Assembly: GCA_965203755.1 (NCBI GenBank)
Contig: OZ241910.1
Coordinates: 2,914,001-2,978,000, forward strand
Direction: 5' to 3'
Source: UBA6055 sp965203755
GTDB taxonomy: Bacteria > Chloroflexota > Anaerolineae > Aggregatilineales > Phototrophicaceae
DNA: 64,000 bases
Below, piece after piece: positions 23,581-31,955 of this stretch. A model generated the notes under the pieces. That model saw only the letters and a program-made list of their open reading frames with translations, did not search any database and was not told where the DNA came from. A program made the position numbers and the translations under genes. The number at the start of each line of letters is the position of its first letter. Within the stretch, counting starts at the first letter, position 1.

Positions 23581-24633
23581 ATGGGTGAATCTGATATCAA
23601 ACTCACATCGCTGGCTGCCTGTGCTGGTTGAGCATCCAAGCTCGATCCGAGCGATTTGGCGCAGGTGCTGCGGCCACTAAGCGATATCTTTTCCAAAAAC
23701 AATTATCCCCAAGTGCTGGTCGGATTATCACAGCCGGATGATGCCGCTGTTTATCAAATAGATGGACAGCGCGCCATCATCTCGACAGCCGATTTCTTTC
23801 CGCCGGTAGTGGATACGCCGTATGAGTTTGGCGCTATAGCGGCGGCTAATGCGCTTAGTGATGTCTATGCAATGGGCGGGCGGCCACTGATGGCGGTCAA
23901 TCTGGCGGCCTGGCCCGATGACCTCGATACAGGCATATTGACCGAGATACTGCGAGGCGGCGCCGAAAAGGTCAAAGAGGCGGGGGCGGTTGTCGCTGGC
24001 GGGCATTCCATCAGCGACCAGGAACCCAAATATGGCTTGTCAGTCACCGGCGAAGTGCATCTCGACAAGATCATTCGCAAATCGGGCGCCGGCATCGGCG
24101 ACAGGCTGATCCTTACGAAACCGCTTGGCGCTGGCGTGATTACCACGGCTCTCAAGCGCGGGATAGCGAAAACGCCCCATGTCGAAAGCGCGGTCAAATC
24201 AATGGCTCGGCTCAATCGGCTGTCATCAGAGCTAGCGCAAAAATATGAAGTCCATGCCATGACGGACATTACCGGCTTCGGTCTGGCAGGCCACGGGCGC
24301 GAAATGGCTCATCTGGGTCAGGTCGGATTCCGTGTTTATTTCAGCAAACTTGAATGGCTTGCGGGTTCAATCCAATATGCCCAAAAGCATATATTCCCCG
24401 GCGGCCTGGAACGCAATCGCCAGTATTTTGCAAAGTGGCTTGCTTTTGATGACCGTTTGCCGGCTTGGCAGCAAGCCTTGCTTTTTGACCCGCAAACATC
24501 GGGCGGACTTCTGCTGTCGGTTTCCGCTGACCGCGCCGATGCGCTGCTGGATGATTTGTGCAGTCATGGCGAACAGGCAACCCTTATTGGTGATGTTATT
24601 GCCGGCAAGGGCAAAATCGCTGTGATGCCATGA
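23581..24633 (+). CDS. selD: selenide, water dikinase containing selenocysteine (in-frame UGA)
   Basis: 350 aa if UGA 23629-23631 is read as Sec. The reading MGESDIKLTSLAACAG-U-ASK aligns with the SelD active-site loop, with Sec at residue 17 and Lys at 20, exactly where E. coli has Cys17 and Lys20. SelD makes selenophosphate from selenide and ATP. The downstream AIR-synthase-like domain is intact (DDAAVYQIDGQRAIISTADF, NALSDVYAMGG, DITGFGLAGHGREM, FDPQTSGGLLLS). Start ATG 23581 has GGAAGGA 7 nt upstream. A caller that stops at UGA would start the gene at 23656 and lose the catalytic loop. Confidence 0.93.
23632..23659 (+). promoter_or_regulatory. putative bacterial SECIS element in selD
   Basis: Directly after the UGA codon, GCTCG-ATC-CGAGC (23640-23652) forms a hairpin, extended by CCAA/TTGG (23636-23639 with 23656-23659) across a 3-nt bulge. 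Position matches bacterial SECIS elements, which sit just 3' of UGA and bind SelB. The small loop means this is tentative. Confidence 0.5.
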
Positions 24634-24639
24634 GGTTCT

Positions 24640-24675
24640 GAAACCGCCGCCGATGAACTCGGCCTAGGCGGTTTC
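24640..24675. terminator. stem-loop between convergent genes
   Basis: GAAACCGCC (24640-24648) pairs with GGCGGTTTC (24667-24675), with inner GCCGA/TCGGC pairing. No T-run follows on either strand, so it is a transcript-end hairpin rather than a textbook terminator. It overlaps the stop codon of the minus-strand gene. Confidence 0.45.
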
Positions 24676-25863
24676 GGGCGTGGGGATCAGGTCAAGGTTT
24701 TTGCCAACCGTTTCAAAAGCAACCAAGGCGCGGTCAAGATGTTTCTGCCGATGGGTTGCAATGTAGCTTGTTCGCAATAGCGCCTGGTTAGGCGGCGTCG
24801 CCGGTGGGACGACCGGATTCGTGTAGACGCCTTCCTCAATCAATGCCATCCAGGTCAAACCAGTACGGAACTGCTCGCCAATCTTGACCGGGATGACGGG
24901 CGTTTGACTGTTGCCGGTATTGTATCCCAACGCCTTCAAGCCCTGACGCATATATTCGGCATTCTTCCAGACTTGCTGTACGTGTTCTGGCTCGTTTTCA
25001 ATAATATCAAGCGCAGCCAGCACCGCCGCCAGATTGGGGGCCGGCAATGCCGCCGAGAAAATCAGCGACCTGGCGTGATGCTGCACATAATGGATCACAT
25101 CCGCCGAGCCGGCGATAAAACCGCCAATGGATGCAAAACTCTTGCTGAATGTCCCCATAATCAAATCAACCTGGTCTGCCAGTCCAAAGTGCGCTGAAGT
25201 ACCGCGGCCGCCGCCGGCGACACCAATGCCATGCGCGTCGTCCACCAGCAGCCGGGCGTGATATTGCTTGCAGATTTCCACAATCTGCGGCAGCGGCGCA
25301 AAGTCGCCCCCCATGCTGTAGACACCATCAACGACAACCAGTTTTCCAGCTTCATCCGGGATTCGCCTTAATACCCGCTCAAGGTCATTCATGTCATTGT
25401 GCTTGAATCGCTTCATAGAACCGCGAGACATAGCAACGCCGTCAACCACGCAGGCATGAGCGTCTTTATCAAGGATGGCGACATCATTTTTGCCCAGCAG
25501 CGCCGACACAGTGCCCAAATTGGTTTGGTAACCGGTTGCGAATACTAAAGCGGCTTCCTTGCCGACGAATTTCGCCAGTCGCCGGTCAGCCTCCAGGTGC
25601 AGTTCAAGCGTCCCGTTGAGGAAGCGGGAGCCGGTAACGCTGGTGCCATGTCGGCGGGTGGCTTCTATGGCGGCGTCTTTCACACGCTGATCGGTCGTCA
25701 AACCAAGATAATTATTAGAACCCAGCATAACAACCTCTTTGTCTTCAAAGGTTGCGGTCGTGCCTTCCGAGTCACTAAGCGCACGGAAAAACGGGTAGAT
25801 CCCCATTTCCATAGCTTCTTTCGCGGCGGTAAATCCGGATATTTTATCAAATAAATCAGCCAC
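24664..25863 (-). CDS. serine palmitoyltransferase-like alpha-oxoamine synthase
   Basis: 399 aa, PLP fold type I. The schiff-base motif is GTFSKSFASIGGFIAG; others are SNNYLGL, RFLNGTLELH, VDGVYSMGGD and DDAHGIGV. Segments such as GIYPFFR, HNDMNDLE, ARSLIFSA and EEGVYTNPVVPPATP resemble Bacteroidetes serine palmitoyltransferases more than BioF or Kbl, judged from memory. It would condense an amino acid with an acyl-CoA; sphingolipid-type long-chain base synthesis is the leading guess, glycine C-acetyltransferase the alternative. GTG 25863 is chosen for AGGAG 6 nt upstream. No ceramide-pathway partner is seen. Confidence 0.75.
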   Translation of the reverse strand: MADLFDKISGFTAAKEAMEMGIYPFFRALSDSEGTTATFEDKEVVMLGSNNYLGLTTDQRVKDAAIEATRRHGTSVTGSRFLNGTLELHLEADRRLAKFVGKEAALVFATGYQTNLGTVSALLGKNDVAILDKDAHACVVDGVAMSRGSMKRFKHNDMNDLERVLRRIPDEAGKLVVVDGVYSMGGDFAPLPQIVEICKQYHARLLVDDAHGIGVAGGGRGTSAHFGLADQVDLIMGTFSKSFASIGGFIAGSADVIHYVQHHARSLIFSAALPAPNLAAVLAALDIIENEPEHVQQVWKNAEYMRQGLKALGYNTGNSQTPVIPVKIGEQFRTGLTWMALIEEGVYTNPVVPPATPPNQALLRTSYIATHRQKHLDRALVAFETVGKNLDLIPTPETA

Positions 25864-26010
25864 AATCTTCTCCTGAACTGATATCACATCTTTACTTCGG
25901 ATTGTGATGATTGTTGCAAACATCAGCCTGTTCTTCCAAGTTTATCAGGATGCCAGCCGTTTAACAATGTATAATCGCGCATATCATTCGCCCTTTATGA
26001 ATATCCTGAC

Positions 26011-26040
26011 TTGCAATACAATATCCAATCGAGGTAAAAT
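26011..26040 (+). promoter_or_regulatory. sigma70-type promoter
   Basis: TTGCAA, 18-nt spacer, TAAAAT, 36 bp before the small membrane protein ATG. Confidence 0.5.
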
Positions 26041-26075
26041 CCGATTATGAGTTTATTGTTGACAGGGAGCAAACG

Positions 26076-26324
26076 ATGTCGAGCCTAACTATTCGCAGAA
26101 TGATTGTCTGGCTTATCTCTATGGGATTGGGTTTTGTCGTCGGTTATGGAATCATCACGGTTGGCTTTGATATGCTGCCGCTGTTCAGCGCGGTGCAGAC
26201 ACCTCAAGGTGTATCCATTCAAGAATACGGCATTCTGTATTTCCTGTTTACAGCCGTCCCCATCGGTCTGGTGTTTGTCATCTGGTTTGACGCCTTTATG
26301 GGCACCCGAATTTTGCCCGACTAG
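26076..26324 (+). CDS. small two-TM membrane protein
   Basis: 82 aa. Two hydrophobic segments (about residues 9-30 and 50-70) around a short loop (SAVQTPQGVSIQEYG). GGGAG lies 5-6 nt before ATG 26076. It is a monocistronic unit with its own promoter and terminator. Family not recognised; predicted inner-membrane protein. Confidence 0.65.
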   Translation: MSSLTIRRMIVWLISMGLGFVVGYGIITVGFDMLPLFSAVQTPQGVSIQEYGILYFLFTAVPIGLVFVIWFDAFMGTRILPD

Positions 26325-26348
26325 GAAAGTCCATCATTCTGGCAGCAG

Positions 26349-26374
26349 AATCCACCCTTGGGTGGATTTTTTAT
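26349..26374 (+). terminator. intrinsic terminator
   Basis: AATCCACCC (26349-26357) pairs with GGGTGGATT (26360-26368), followed by a T-rich run. It ends the small membrane protein unit before the mevalonate cluster. Confidence 0.88.
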
Positions 26375-26457
26375 TTATTGCCCGCATTTTATGGCGATGA
26401 TAGCTATAGCAATGTGACTGATAGATTTTGCAAGCTCATCAATGATACATTTTGGCA

Positions 26458-27768
26458 ATGAGCAGTAATAAGCCATCCACCATTTCCGGGTTTTATCAGC
26501 GCAGTATCGAGGAAAGGCAGGCGACAGTCAAAGATTGGGGGGGGCTGGAGCAGGACAGCATTCAATCTTTGCTCGATACTGGTCTTTCGCTGCAACAAGC
26601 TGATCTGATGATTGAAAATGTCATCGGCCGTTTCAGCCTGCCCTTTGGCATCGCCACCAACTTCTTAATCAACCGGAAAAATTATCTTATTCCAATGGTC
26701 ATCGAAGAGCCATCTGTGGTCGCGGCTTGCAGCTATGCAGCCAAACTGTTCCGGAGCGGTGGCGGGTTCACCGCCTCCAGTGATGATCCCGTTATGATTG
26801 GTCAAATCCAGCTTCTCGACATTCCCGATACGGAATATGCCATCCGGCAGATTCGAGCTCGAAAAAAAGAAATTCTAGCCAAAGCAAATGAAATCGCCGG
26901 CAGCATTCTTCAGCGCGGCGGTGGAGCGCTTGACATTGAAATTCGGCAGTTCAACGATACGCCGGTCGGCAGTATGCTTGTTTTGCATTTGCTGTATGAT
27001 ACCCGCGATGCCATGGGCGCCAACGTCATCAACAGCGCTCTGGAATATATCGCCCCTCTCATCGAGGCAATGACCGCCGGGCGAGTCAATCTGAAAATTC
27101 TCAGCAACTTGAGCGACCGTCGGCGATCCCGCGCCAAAGGCATGATTCCACATGAGCGTCTGGCTACTGAAACCGCCAGCGGCGAAGAAGTCGTGGAGGC
27201 CATCATTGAGGCGGGTGTTTTTGCCGATATTGACCCTTATCGCGCGGCGACGCATAACAAGGGCATTATGAACGGCATCGATGCGGTGCTGATTGCTACC
27301 GGCAATGACTGGCGGGCAGTTGAAGCCGGCGCCCATGCTTATGCCGCCCGCAGCGGTCGCTACACAAGTTTAACGACCTGGTGGAAAGACGAGGACGGCA
27401 ATTTGCATGGAAGCATCGAAATGCCAATGGCTTTGGGCATTGTCGGCGGCGCAACGCGAGTGCATCGCCTGGCACAGACCGCGCTCAAGCTGCTTGGCAT
27501 CGAATCTGCCCGGCAGCTTGCCGAGCTTGCAGCTGCCGTCGGGCTGGCGCAAAATCTGGCTGCTGTCCGCGCGCTGGCGACCGATGGAATCCAGCGCGGA
27601 CACATGCGAATGCACGCCCGGCAGCTGGCGCTGGCCGCCGGCGCCGATGATAAATTGGCGCTTTATGTTGCCCGGCAAATGATTGAAGAAAACAATATCA
27701 GGCTGGAACGCGCCCGTGAAATTGTAGGAAACACGGATCAGATAGGGAGAAAAGGCAATGGCATCTAA
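26458..27768 (+). CDS. hydroxymethylglutaryl-CoA reductase, class II
   Basis: 436 aa. Class II catalytic residues are visible: Glu in IEEPSVVAACSYAAK, Lys in THNKGIMNGID, Asp in ATGNDWRAVEAGAHAYAA (16 residues after that Lys, as in the Pseudomonas enzyme), and His in the HMRMHARQLALAAG segment. It interconverts HMG-CoA and mevalonate. Neighbouring HMG-CoA synthase and thiolase indicate the synthetic direction. ATG 26458 has no clear SD. It overlaps the next gene by 11 bp. Confidence 0.93.
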   Translation: MSSNKPSTISGFYQRSIEERQATVKDWGGLEQDSIQSLLDTGLSLQQADLMIENVIGRFSLPFGIATNFLINRKNYLIPMVIEEPSVVAACSYAAKLFRSGGGFTASSDDPVMIGQIQLLDIPDTEYAIRQIRARKKEILAKANEIAGSILQRGGGALDIEIRQFNDTPVGSMLVLHLLYDTRDAMGANVINSALEYIAPLIEAMTAGRVNLKILSNLSDRRRSRAKGMIPHERLATETASGEEVVEAIIEAGVFADIDPYRAATHNKGIMNGIDAVLIATGNDWRAVEAGAHAYAARSGRYTSLTTWWKDEDGNLHGSIEMPMALGIVGGATRVHRLAQTALKLLGIESARQLAELAAAVGLAQNLAAVRALATDGIQRGHMRMHARQLALAAGADDKLALYVARQMIEENNIRLERAREIVGNTDQIGRKGNGI

Positions 27769-28825
27769 TCCAAATTGGCTTATGAAATCTGACCGTAGCG
27801 TTGGAATCGTCGGCTATGGCGCGTACATTCCCCGATACCGCTTGCCCGGCGCCGAGATCTCGCGGATTTGGACTCACGGACTTGGTGGAACACCGGTCAA
27901 GGAAAAAGCGGTCGCCGGCATCGACGAAGATGTCATCACCATGTCGATTGAAGCCGCCCGCAACGCCGTGGCCTGCGCCGGCATCGCCCCTGTTGATATC
28001 CGCGCCGTATGGGTTGGCAGCGAAAGTCATCCCTATGCGGTCAAACCCACCAGCACCATCGTTGCCGAAAGCATCGGAACATCGCCTAATATCCAGGCAG
28101 CCGATTGGGAATTCGCCTGTAAAGCCGGCACGGAAGCCATCCAAGCATCGATTGGCATTGTCGGCAGCGGCATGGGGCGCTATACCTTGAGCATCGGCAT
28201 GGATACAGCCCAGGGGCGCCCCGGAGATGCGCTGGAATATACAGCCGCATCGGGCGGCGCTGCATTGATCTTGGGCTCGGCGGCCGAAAGCCGCGCCGTC
28301 TACCAGGGCAGTTACAGTTATGTCACCGATACACCCGATTTCTGGCGCCGCGCCGGTGAATTTTATCCTAGTCACGGCGACCGCTTTACCGGCGAACCGG
28401 CTTATTTTGCTCATACGATCACCGCCGCTTCAACGTTGATGGAAATGATGAACGCCACGCCGAAAGACTACAGCTACGCGGTCTTTCATCAGCCCAATGT
28501 CAAATTTCCCGCGCGCGCCGCCAAATCACTTGGCTTCAAGCCAGAGCAAATTCAAGCTGGATTGCTCGCCAATGACATCGGCAACGTCTATTCCGGTTCT
28601 TGCATGATTGGTTTGACGGCCATTCTTGACATCGCCGCCCCTGATGAAAGGATACTGATGGTGAGCTATGGCAGCGGCGCCGGTTCAGACGCCTTTGATT
28701 TGCGTGTGACTGATAGAATTCGGGAAAGACCGCGCTCGCTGCCGACGACGCGGGATTATTTGAAACGGCGCACCGAAATTGACTATGCTACCTACGCCCG
28801 CTATCGTGACAAATTGAAGGATTAG
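27758..28825 (+). CDS. hydroxymethylglutaryl-CoA synthase (archaeal type)
   Basis: 355 aa, thiolase fold. N-terminal GIVGYGAYIPRYRLPGAEI is typical of archaeal HMG-CoA synthases. The acylated Cys is in EFACKAGTEAIQASIG and the catalytic His in AVFHQPNVKFPARAAKSLGF; the C-terminal SYGSGAGSDAFDLRV is also characteristic. Condenses acetoacetyl-CoA with acetyl-CoA. AGGGAGA lies about 8 nt before ATG 27758. The thiolase gene follows 6 bp later. Confidence 0.93.
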   Translation: MASNPNWLMKSDRSVGIVGYGAYIPRYRLPGAEISRIWTHGLGGTPVKEKAVAGIDEDVITMSIEAARNAVACAGIAPVDIRAVWVGSESHPYAVKPTSTIVAESIGTSPNIQAADWEFACKAGTEAIQASIGIVGSGMGRYTLSIGMDTAQGRPGDALEYTAASGGAALILGSAAESRAVYQGSYSYVTDTPDFWRRAGEFYPSHGDRFTGEPAYFAHTITAASTLMEMMNATPKDYSYAVFHQPNVKFPARAAKSLGFKPEQIQAGLLANDIGNVYSGSCMIGLTAILDIAAPDERILMVSYGSGAGSDAFDLRVTDRIRERPRSLPTTRDYLKRRTEIDYATYARYRDKLKD

Positions 28826-28831
28826 ATAAAG

Positions 28832-29995
28832 ATGAACGTTGCAATCGTTGGCGCTGGCATGATTCCGGTGGGCGAACATTGGTCGAAAGGGATCCGCGAA
28901 CTTGCCGCCGAGGCGGGAGCCATCGCGCTCAAGGATGCCGGTCTGTCGAAGGTCGATGCGCTCTATATCGGCAATGCCTATGGCTCGACTTTTAACCAGC
29001 AAACCCAAATGGGCAGTTTGATTGCTGGGGACATGAACCTAAGCGGCATTGAGGCATACACTTGTGAGGCGGGCGACGCATCCGGCGGCGTTGCTTTGCG
29101 GAATGGATGTCTTGCTGTTGCCTCTGGCATGGTCAAATCTGCGCTTGTCATCGGCGTCGAAAAAACAACCGATATTGTTGGCGCGGCACGCATCAGCGCC
29201 CGCGGCATCAGCCTTGATGCTGACTTTGAATCCGTCAATGGCGGCACCTTGACCGCAATGGCCGGATTGCTCATGCGGCGCTATATGTACGAGCATGGCA
29301 TTGAACTGGCACAGTTTGAGGGCTTCAGCCTGAACGCGCATCGCAACGGCGCTGTGAATCCATTTGCCATGTATCGCAACCGGCTACGCGAAGGCGTCTT
29401 TGCCAATGCGCCAATGATTGCCGACCCGGTAAGCCTGTTTGACAGCGCGCCCGAGGCAGATGGGGCAGCGGCGGTCGTGCTGGTTTCGTCAGATGCCGCT
29501 GCGGATCTGGTCCCCAAGCCAGTATCTATCAGCGCCAGTTCGGTTGTTACCGATCATCTCATGCTGCAAGACCGGGAGCAGCTGCTGACATTGAATGCTG
29601 TCAGTCAATCGGTCAGCCAGGCTCTCGAACAAGCCCAACTGACAATCGGCGGCATTGACCTGATGGAACTGCACGATGCTTATACTATTCTGACGGTTTT
29701 GGCATTGGAGGCGATGGGACTTGGCGAAGCCGGCCAGGGCTGGTCATGGGCAAATGATGGTGGAACGAAAATTGGACTGGATGGAGCGATGCCCATCAGC
29801 GCCTTTGGCGGCCTGAAGAGCCGCGGCAATCCGAACGGGGCTGCCGGAATCTATCAAGCTGTTGAAGCCCTTTGGCAGCTGCGCCGCGAGGCCGGCGCCA
29901 ATCAAGTGCCCGGCGCGCGGACAGCCCTTATTCAAAACATCGGTGGCTTGGGAAGCACCGTGGCAACGCATATCTTGAGAGTTTTCGCGGGTTAG
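28832..29995 (+). CDS. thiolase-family acetyl-CoA acetyltransferase (archaeal type)
   Basis: 387 aa. The nucleophile Cys is in AYTCEAGDASGGVALRNG, with a catalytic His in MELHDAYTILTVLA and the terminal GLKSRGNPNGAAGIYQAVEA loop. It makes acetoacetyl-CoA for the adjacent HMG-CoA synthase. In archaea this thiolase, HMG-CoA synthase and a DUF35 protein form a complex that channels the intermediate. The same three components are here in the same order, though the DUF35 part is split. Confidence 0.9.
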   Translation: MNVAIVGAGMIPVGEHWSKGIRELAAEAGAIALKDAGLSKVDALYIGNAYGSTFNQQTQMGSLIAGDMNLSGIEAYTCEAGDASGGVALRNGCLAVASGMVKSALVIGVEKTTDIVGAARISARGISLDADFESVNGGTLTAMAGLLMRRYMYEHGIELAQFEGFSLNAHRNGAVNPFAMYRNRLREGVFANAPMIADPVSLFDSAPEADGAAAVVLVSSDAAADLVPKPVSISASSVVTDHLMLQDREQLLTLNAVSQSVSQALEQAQLTIGGIDLMELHDAYTILTVLALEAMGLGEAGQGWSWANDGGTKIGLDGAMPISAFGGLKSRGNPNGAAGIYQAVEALWQLRREAGANQVPGARTALIQNIGGLGSTVATHILRVFAG

Positions 29996-30097
29996 CCTGA
30001 TGGTCTTTGACAGTGCTAAAAGCCATCGCGATAGCTTTTGAAAGCTCCCCCTTCATACACTGACAGCATCAAATAAAGTATCTGATGGAGTAGGCGA

Positions 30098-30259
30098 ATG
30101 CAAGTAGCCAAGTATTGGCGCAACAACAAACTTCGATATCGTCTTCTTGGCATGAAGCGGCAAAAACACCCCGACCGGGTTGTCTTGCGGCCGGTAGAGA
30201 AACCGGTGCTGAATCGCGAAGATCGGCTTCCACGCGAGCGATTTGATGCGGGTGGATAA
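30098..30259 (+). CDS. DUF35 N-terminal segment as separate ORF (zinc ribbon cysteines absent)
   Basis: 53 aa: the start VAKYWRNNKLRYRLLGMKRQ resembles the N-terminal helix of DUF35 (Zn-ribbon/OB-fold) proteins, but the following ribbon region (HPDRVVLRPVEKPVLN) has no Cys. A good SD (GGAG, 7 nt spacing) supports translation from ATG 30098. It stops at TAA 30257-30259, and the OB-fold half continues in another frame with a 14-bp overlap. Either a natural two-chain protein or a frameshifted gene. Confidence 0.6.
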   Translation: MQVAKYWRNNKLRYRLLGMKRQKHPDRVVLRPVEKPVLNREDRLPRERFDAGG

Positions 30260-30587
30260 ACAGTTATCCATGAACAAACCAACCCACACATTTTCCCACA
30301 GCGCCCCTCCTGGTGTTCGAGGAACGATCTACAGTTTCACGCTGGTGCAAGAGCCGCCGGCCGGCTTTGAAGCTCAATCTCCGTATATTCTGGCATTGGT
30401 AGAACTTGATGAGGGCGGTATCATCACCGCCCAACTCACCGATACGGATGCCCGGCCTGAAATTGGCGACCGCGTCGAGATGGTAACGAGAAAGCTGACC
30501 ACCGATGGTTCGCGCGGTATGATTGTCTATGGTTACAAATTCCGTCCGGTGATGCGCCAGGAAAAATCTGAAACAGCCCTAAATTGA
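30246..30587 (+). CDS. DUF35 OB-fold protein, C-terminal half
   Basis: 113 aa from ATG 30246, or 105 aa from ATG 30270. GTIYSFTLVQEPPAGFEAQS, then PYILALVELDEGGIITAQLT and a late IVYGYKFRPVMR match the acyl-CoA-associated OB-fold of DUF35. In archaea this fold bridges thiolase and HMG-CoA synthase. It lies in a different frame from the 30098 ORF. Neither start has a strong SD, so coupling to the upstream ORF is likely if both are made. Ends the mevalonate operon before a clear terminator. Confidence 0.8.
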   Translation: MRVDKQLSMNKPTHTFSHSAPPGVRGTIYSFTLVQEPPAGFEAQSPYILALVELDEGGIITAQLTDTDARPEIGDRVEMVTRKLTTDGSRGMIVYGYKFRPVMRQEKSETALN

Positions 30588-30590
30588 AAA

Positions 30591-30616
30591 AAACCACTCA
30601 TAGAGTGGCTTTTTTA
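30591..30616. terminator. bidirectional intrinsic terminator
   Basis: CCACTC (30594-30599), loop ATA, GAGTGG (30603-30608) flanked by an A-run upstream and a T-run downstream. It can serve both the mevalonate operon (plus) and the ABC ATPase gene (minus). Confidence 0.88.
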
Positions 30617-30647
30617 TTTGCAGGATTGCTCGGCGACGGCTTTTGGT

Positions 30648-31778
30648 TTACATCGCTTCATTCTTCTGCTTGGCTTCGTAAGCCATGGATATGCCGGTGT
30701 CAGTATCAAAGATGTGGACATTATCCAGATTGAAGGTAACTCCTAATTCGCCGCCGACTTGCGCTTGCGTCCGTGGATCGGTGCGGGCGATAAAGTTCTT
30801 GCCGTCCTTTTCCAGGTAGATAATCACTTCATTGCCCATCTGTTCGACGACCTCGACGCCGGTGGACAAATTGGCAGGGATAATCCCCTGCGGCAGGTAA
30901 TTGGTATCGTGAATGTCTTCCGGACGGATGCCAAAAACCACATCGCCTTCATGGCTGTGCCGGAACTGTTCGGCTTTGCTGGCAGGAATTGTCACTGAAA
31001 AGGCGCCCGTATCAACGACGATACTGCCATTGTGTTTCTTCAGCGTCGCATCAAAGAAGTTCATTGACGGGCTGCCAATAAAGCCGGCGACGAAGATGTT
31101 GCGAGGATTGTGATACAGATTAAATGGAGAATCAATTTGTTGCAGTTCGCCTTCATTGAGGACGCAGATGCGAGTTCCCATGGTCATTGCCTCGACCTGA
31201 TCATGGGTCACGTAGATAAAGGTCGTCTCCAAACGCTGATGCAGGCGGCTGATGAAAGAACGCGCTTCTACCCGCAGCTTGGCATCGAGATTGGACAAGG
31301 GCTCATCCATCAGGAAGACAGCCGGTTCGCGGACAATCGCTCGGCCGACGGCTACACGCTGACGTTGCCCGCCGGAAAGCTGGCGGGGACGGCGGTCAAG
31401 CAGATGACCGATGCCCAGTTCGTTCGCCGCTTCGTTGACGCGCTCGTCGATAATCTTTTTTGGCGTCTTACGCAGCTTGAGACCAAAAGCCATGTTATCA
31501 TAGACAGTCATGTGCGGGTACAGGGCATAGCTTTGGAAGACCATAGCCACATCGCGGTCCTTCGGGGCGACATTGTTGACAACCCGCTCGCCGATTAAAA
31601 TTTCACCTTCGGTAATTTCTTCCAAGCCGGCGAGCATCCGCAGGCTTGTTGATTTACCACAGCCAGACGGCCCGACAAACACGAGGAACTCTTTGTCAGC
31701 AACTTCAATGTTTAAGTCGGTTACGACACGCAGATCACCAAAATCCTTAGAGACATGATTGAAAGTAACGCTAGCCAC
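30648..31778 (-). CDS. sugar ABC transporter ATP-binding protein (UgpC/MsmX/MalK type)
   Basis: 376 aa. Walker A GPSGCGKSTSLRMLAGLEEI, Q-loop in VFQSYALYPHMTVYDNMAFG, signature LSGGQRQRVAVGRAI, Walker B VFLMDEPLSNLDA, H-loop VTHDQVEAMT, and a C-terminal TOBE regulatory domain (about residues 240-376). Such ATPases energise carbohydrate or glycerol-phosphate uptake and can serve several transporters. No permease or binding protein gene is adjacent. GTG 31778 follows GGAGG by 5 nt. Confidence 0.93.
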   Translation of the reverse strand: MASVTFNHVSKDFGDLRVVTDLNIEVADKEFLVFVGPSGCGKSTSLRMLAGLEEITEGEILIGERVVNNVAPKDRDVAMVFQSYALYPHMTVYDNMAFGLKLRKTPKKIIDERVNEAANELGIGHLLDRRPRQLSGGQRQRVAVGRAIVREPAVFLMDEPLSNLDAKLRVEARSFISRLHQRLETTFIYVTHDQVEAMTMGTRICVLNEGELQQIDSPFNLYHNPRNIFVAGFIGSPSMNFFDATLKKHNGSIVVDTGAFSVTIPASKAEQFRHSHEGDVVFGIRPEDIHDTNYLPQGIIPANLSTGVEVVEQMGNEVIIYLEKDGKNFIARTDPRTQAQVGGELGVTFNLDNVHIFDTDTGISMAYEAKQKNEAM

Positions 31779-31955
31779 AAGAACCTCCGTTCAAATAAGC
31801 AGCTTATCGGAAAAACTGGTAAAATTGCATAAATATCTTACTTGACAGTAAAATAGATTTATAGTGGCAATTATACAGCCTTTTTCCTGTTTTGCAATAT
31901 TTTCGCCATTTTGCTGTAAATAAACTGTAAATTCACCGAAATGACCGAGGGAAGC

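Noticed and set aside
23656..24633. SelD starting after the UGA as a shorter protein
   Set aside because: This would lose the catalytic loop, and there is no SD at that start; reading through UGA as Sec restores the whole family sequence.
30016..30291. 91-codon minus-strand ORF
   Set aside because: Opposite the DUF35 N-terminal ORF, which has a good SD and family similarity.
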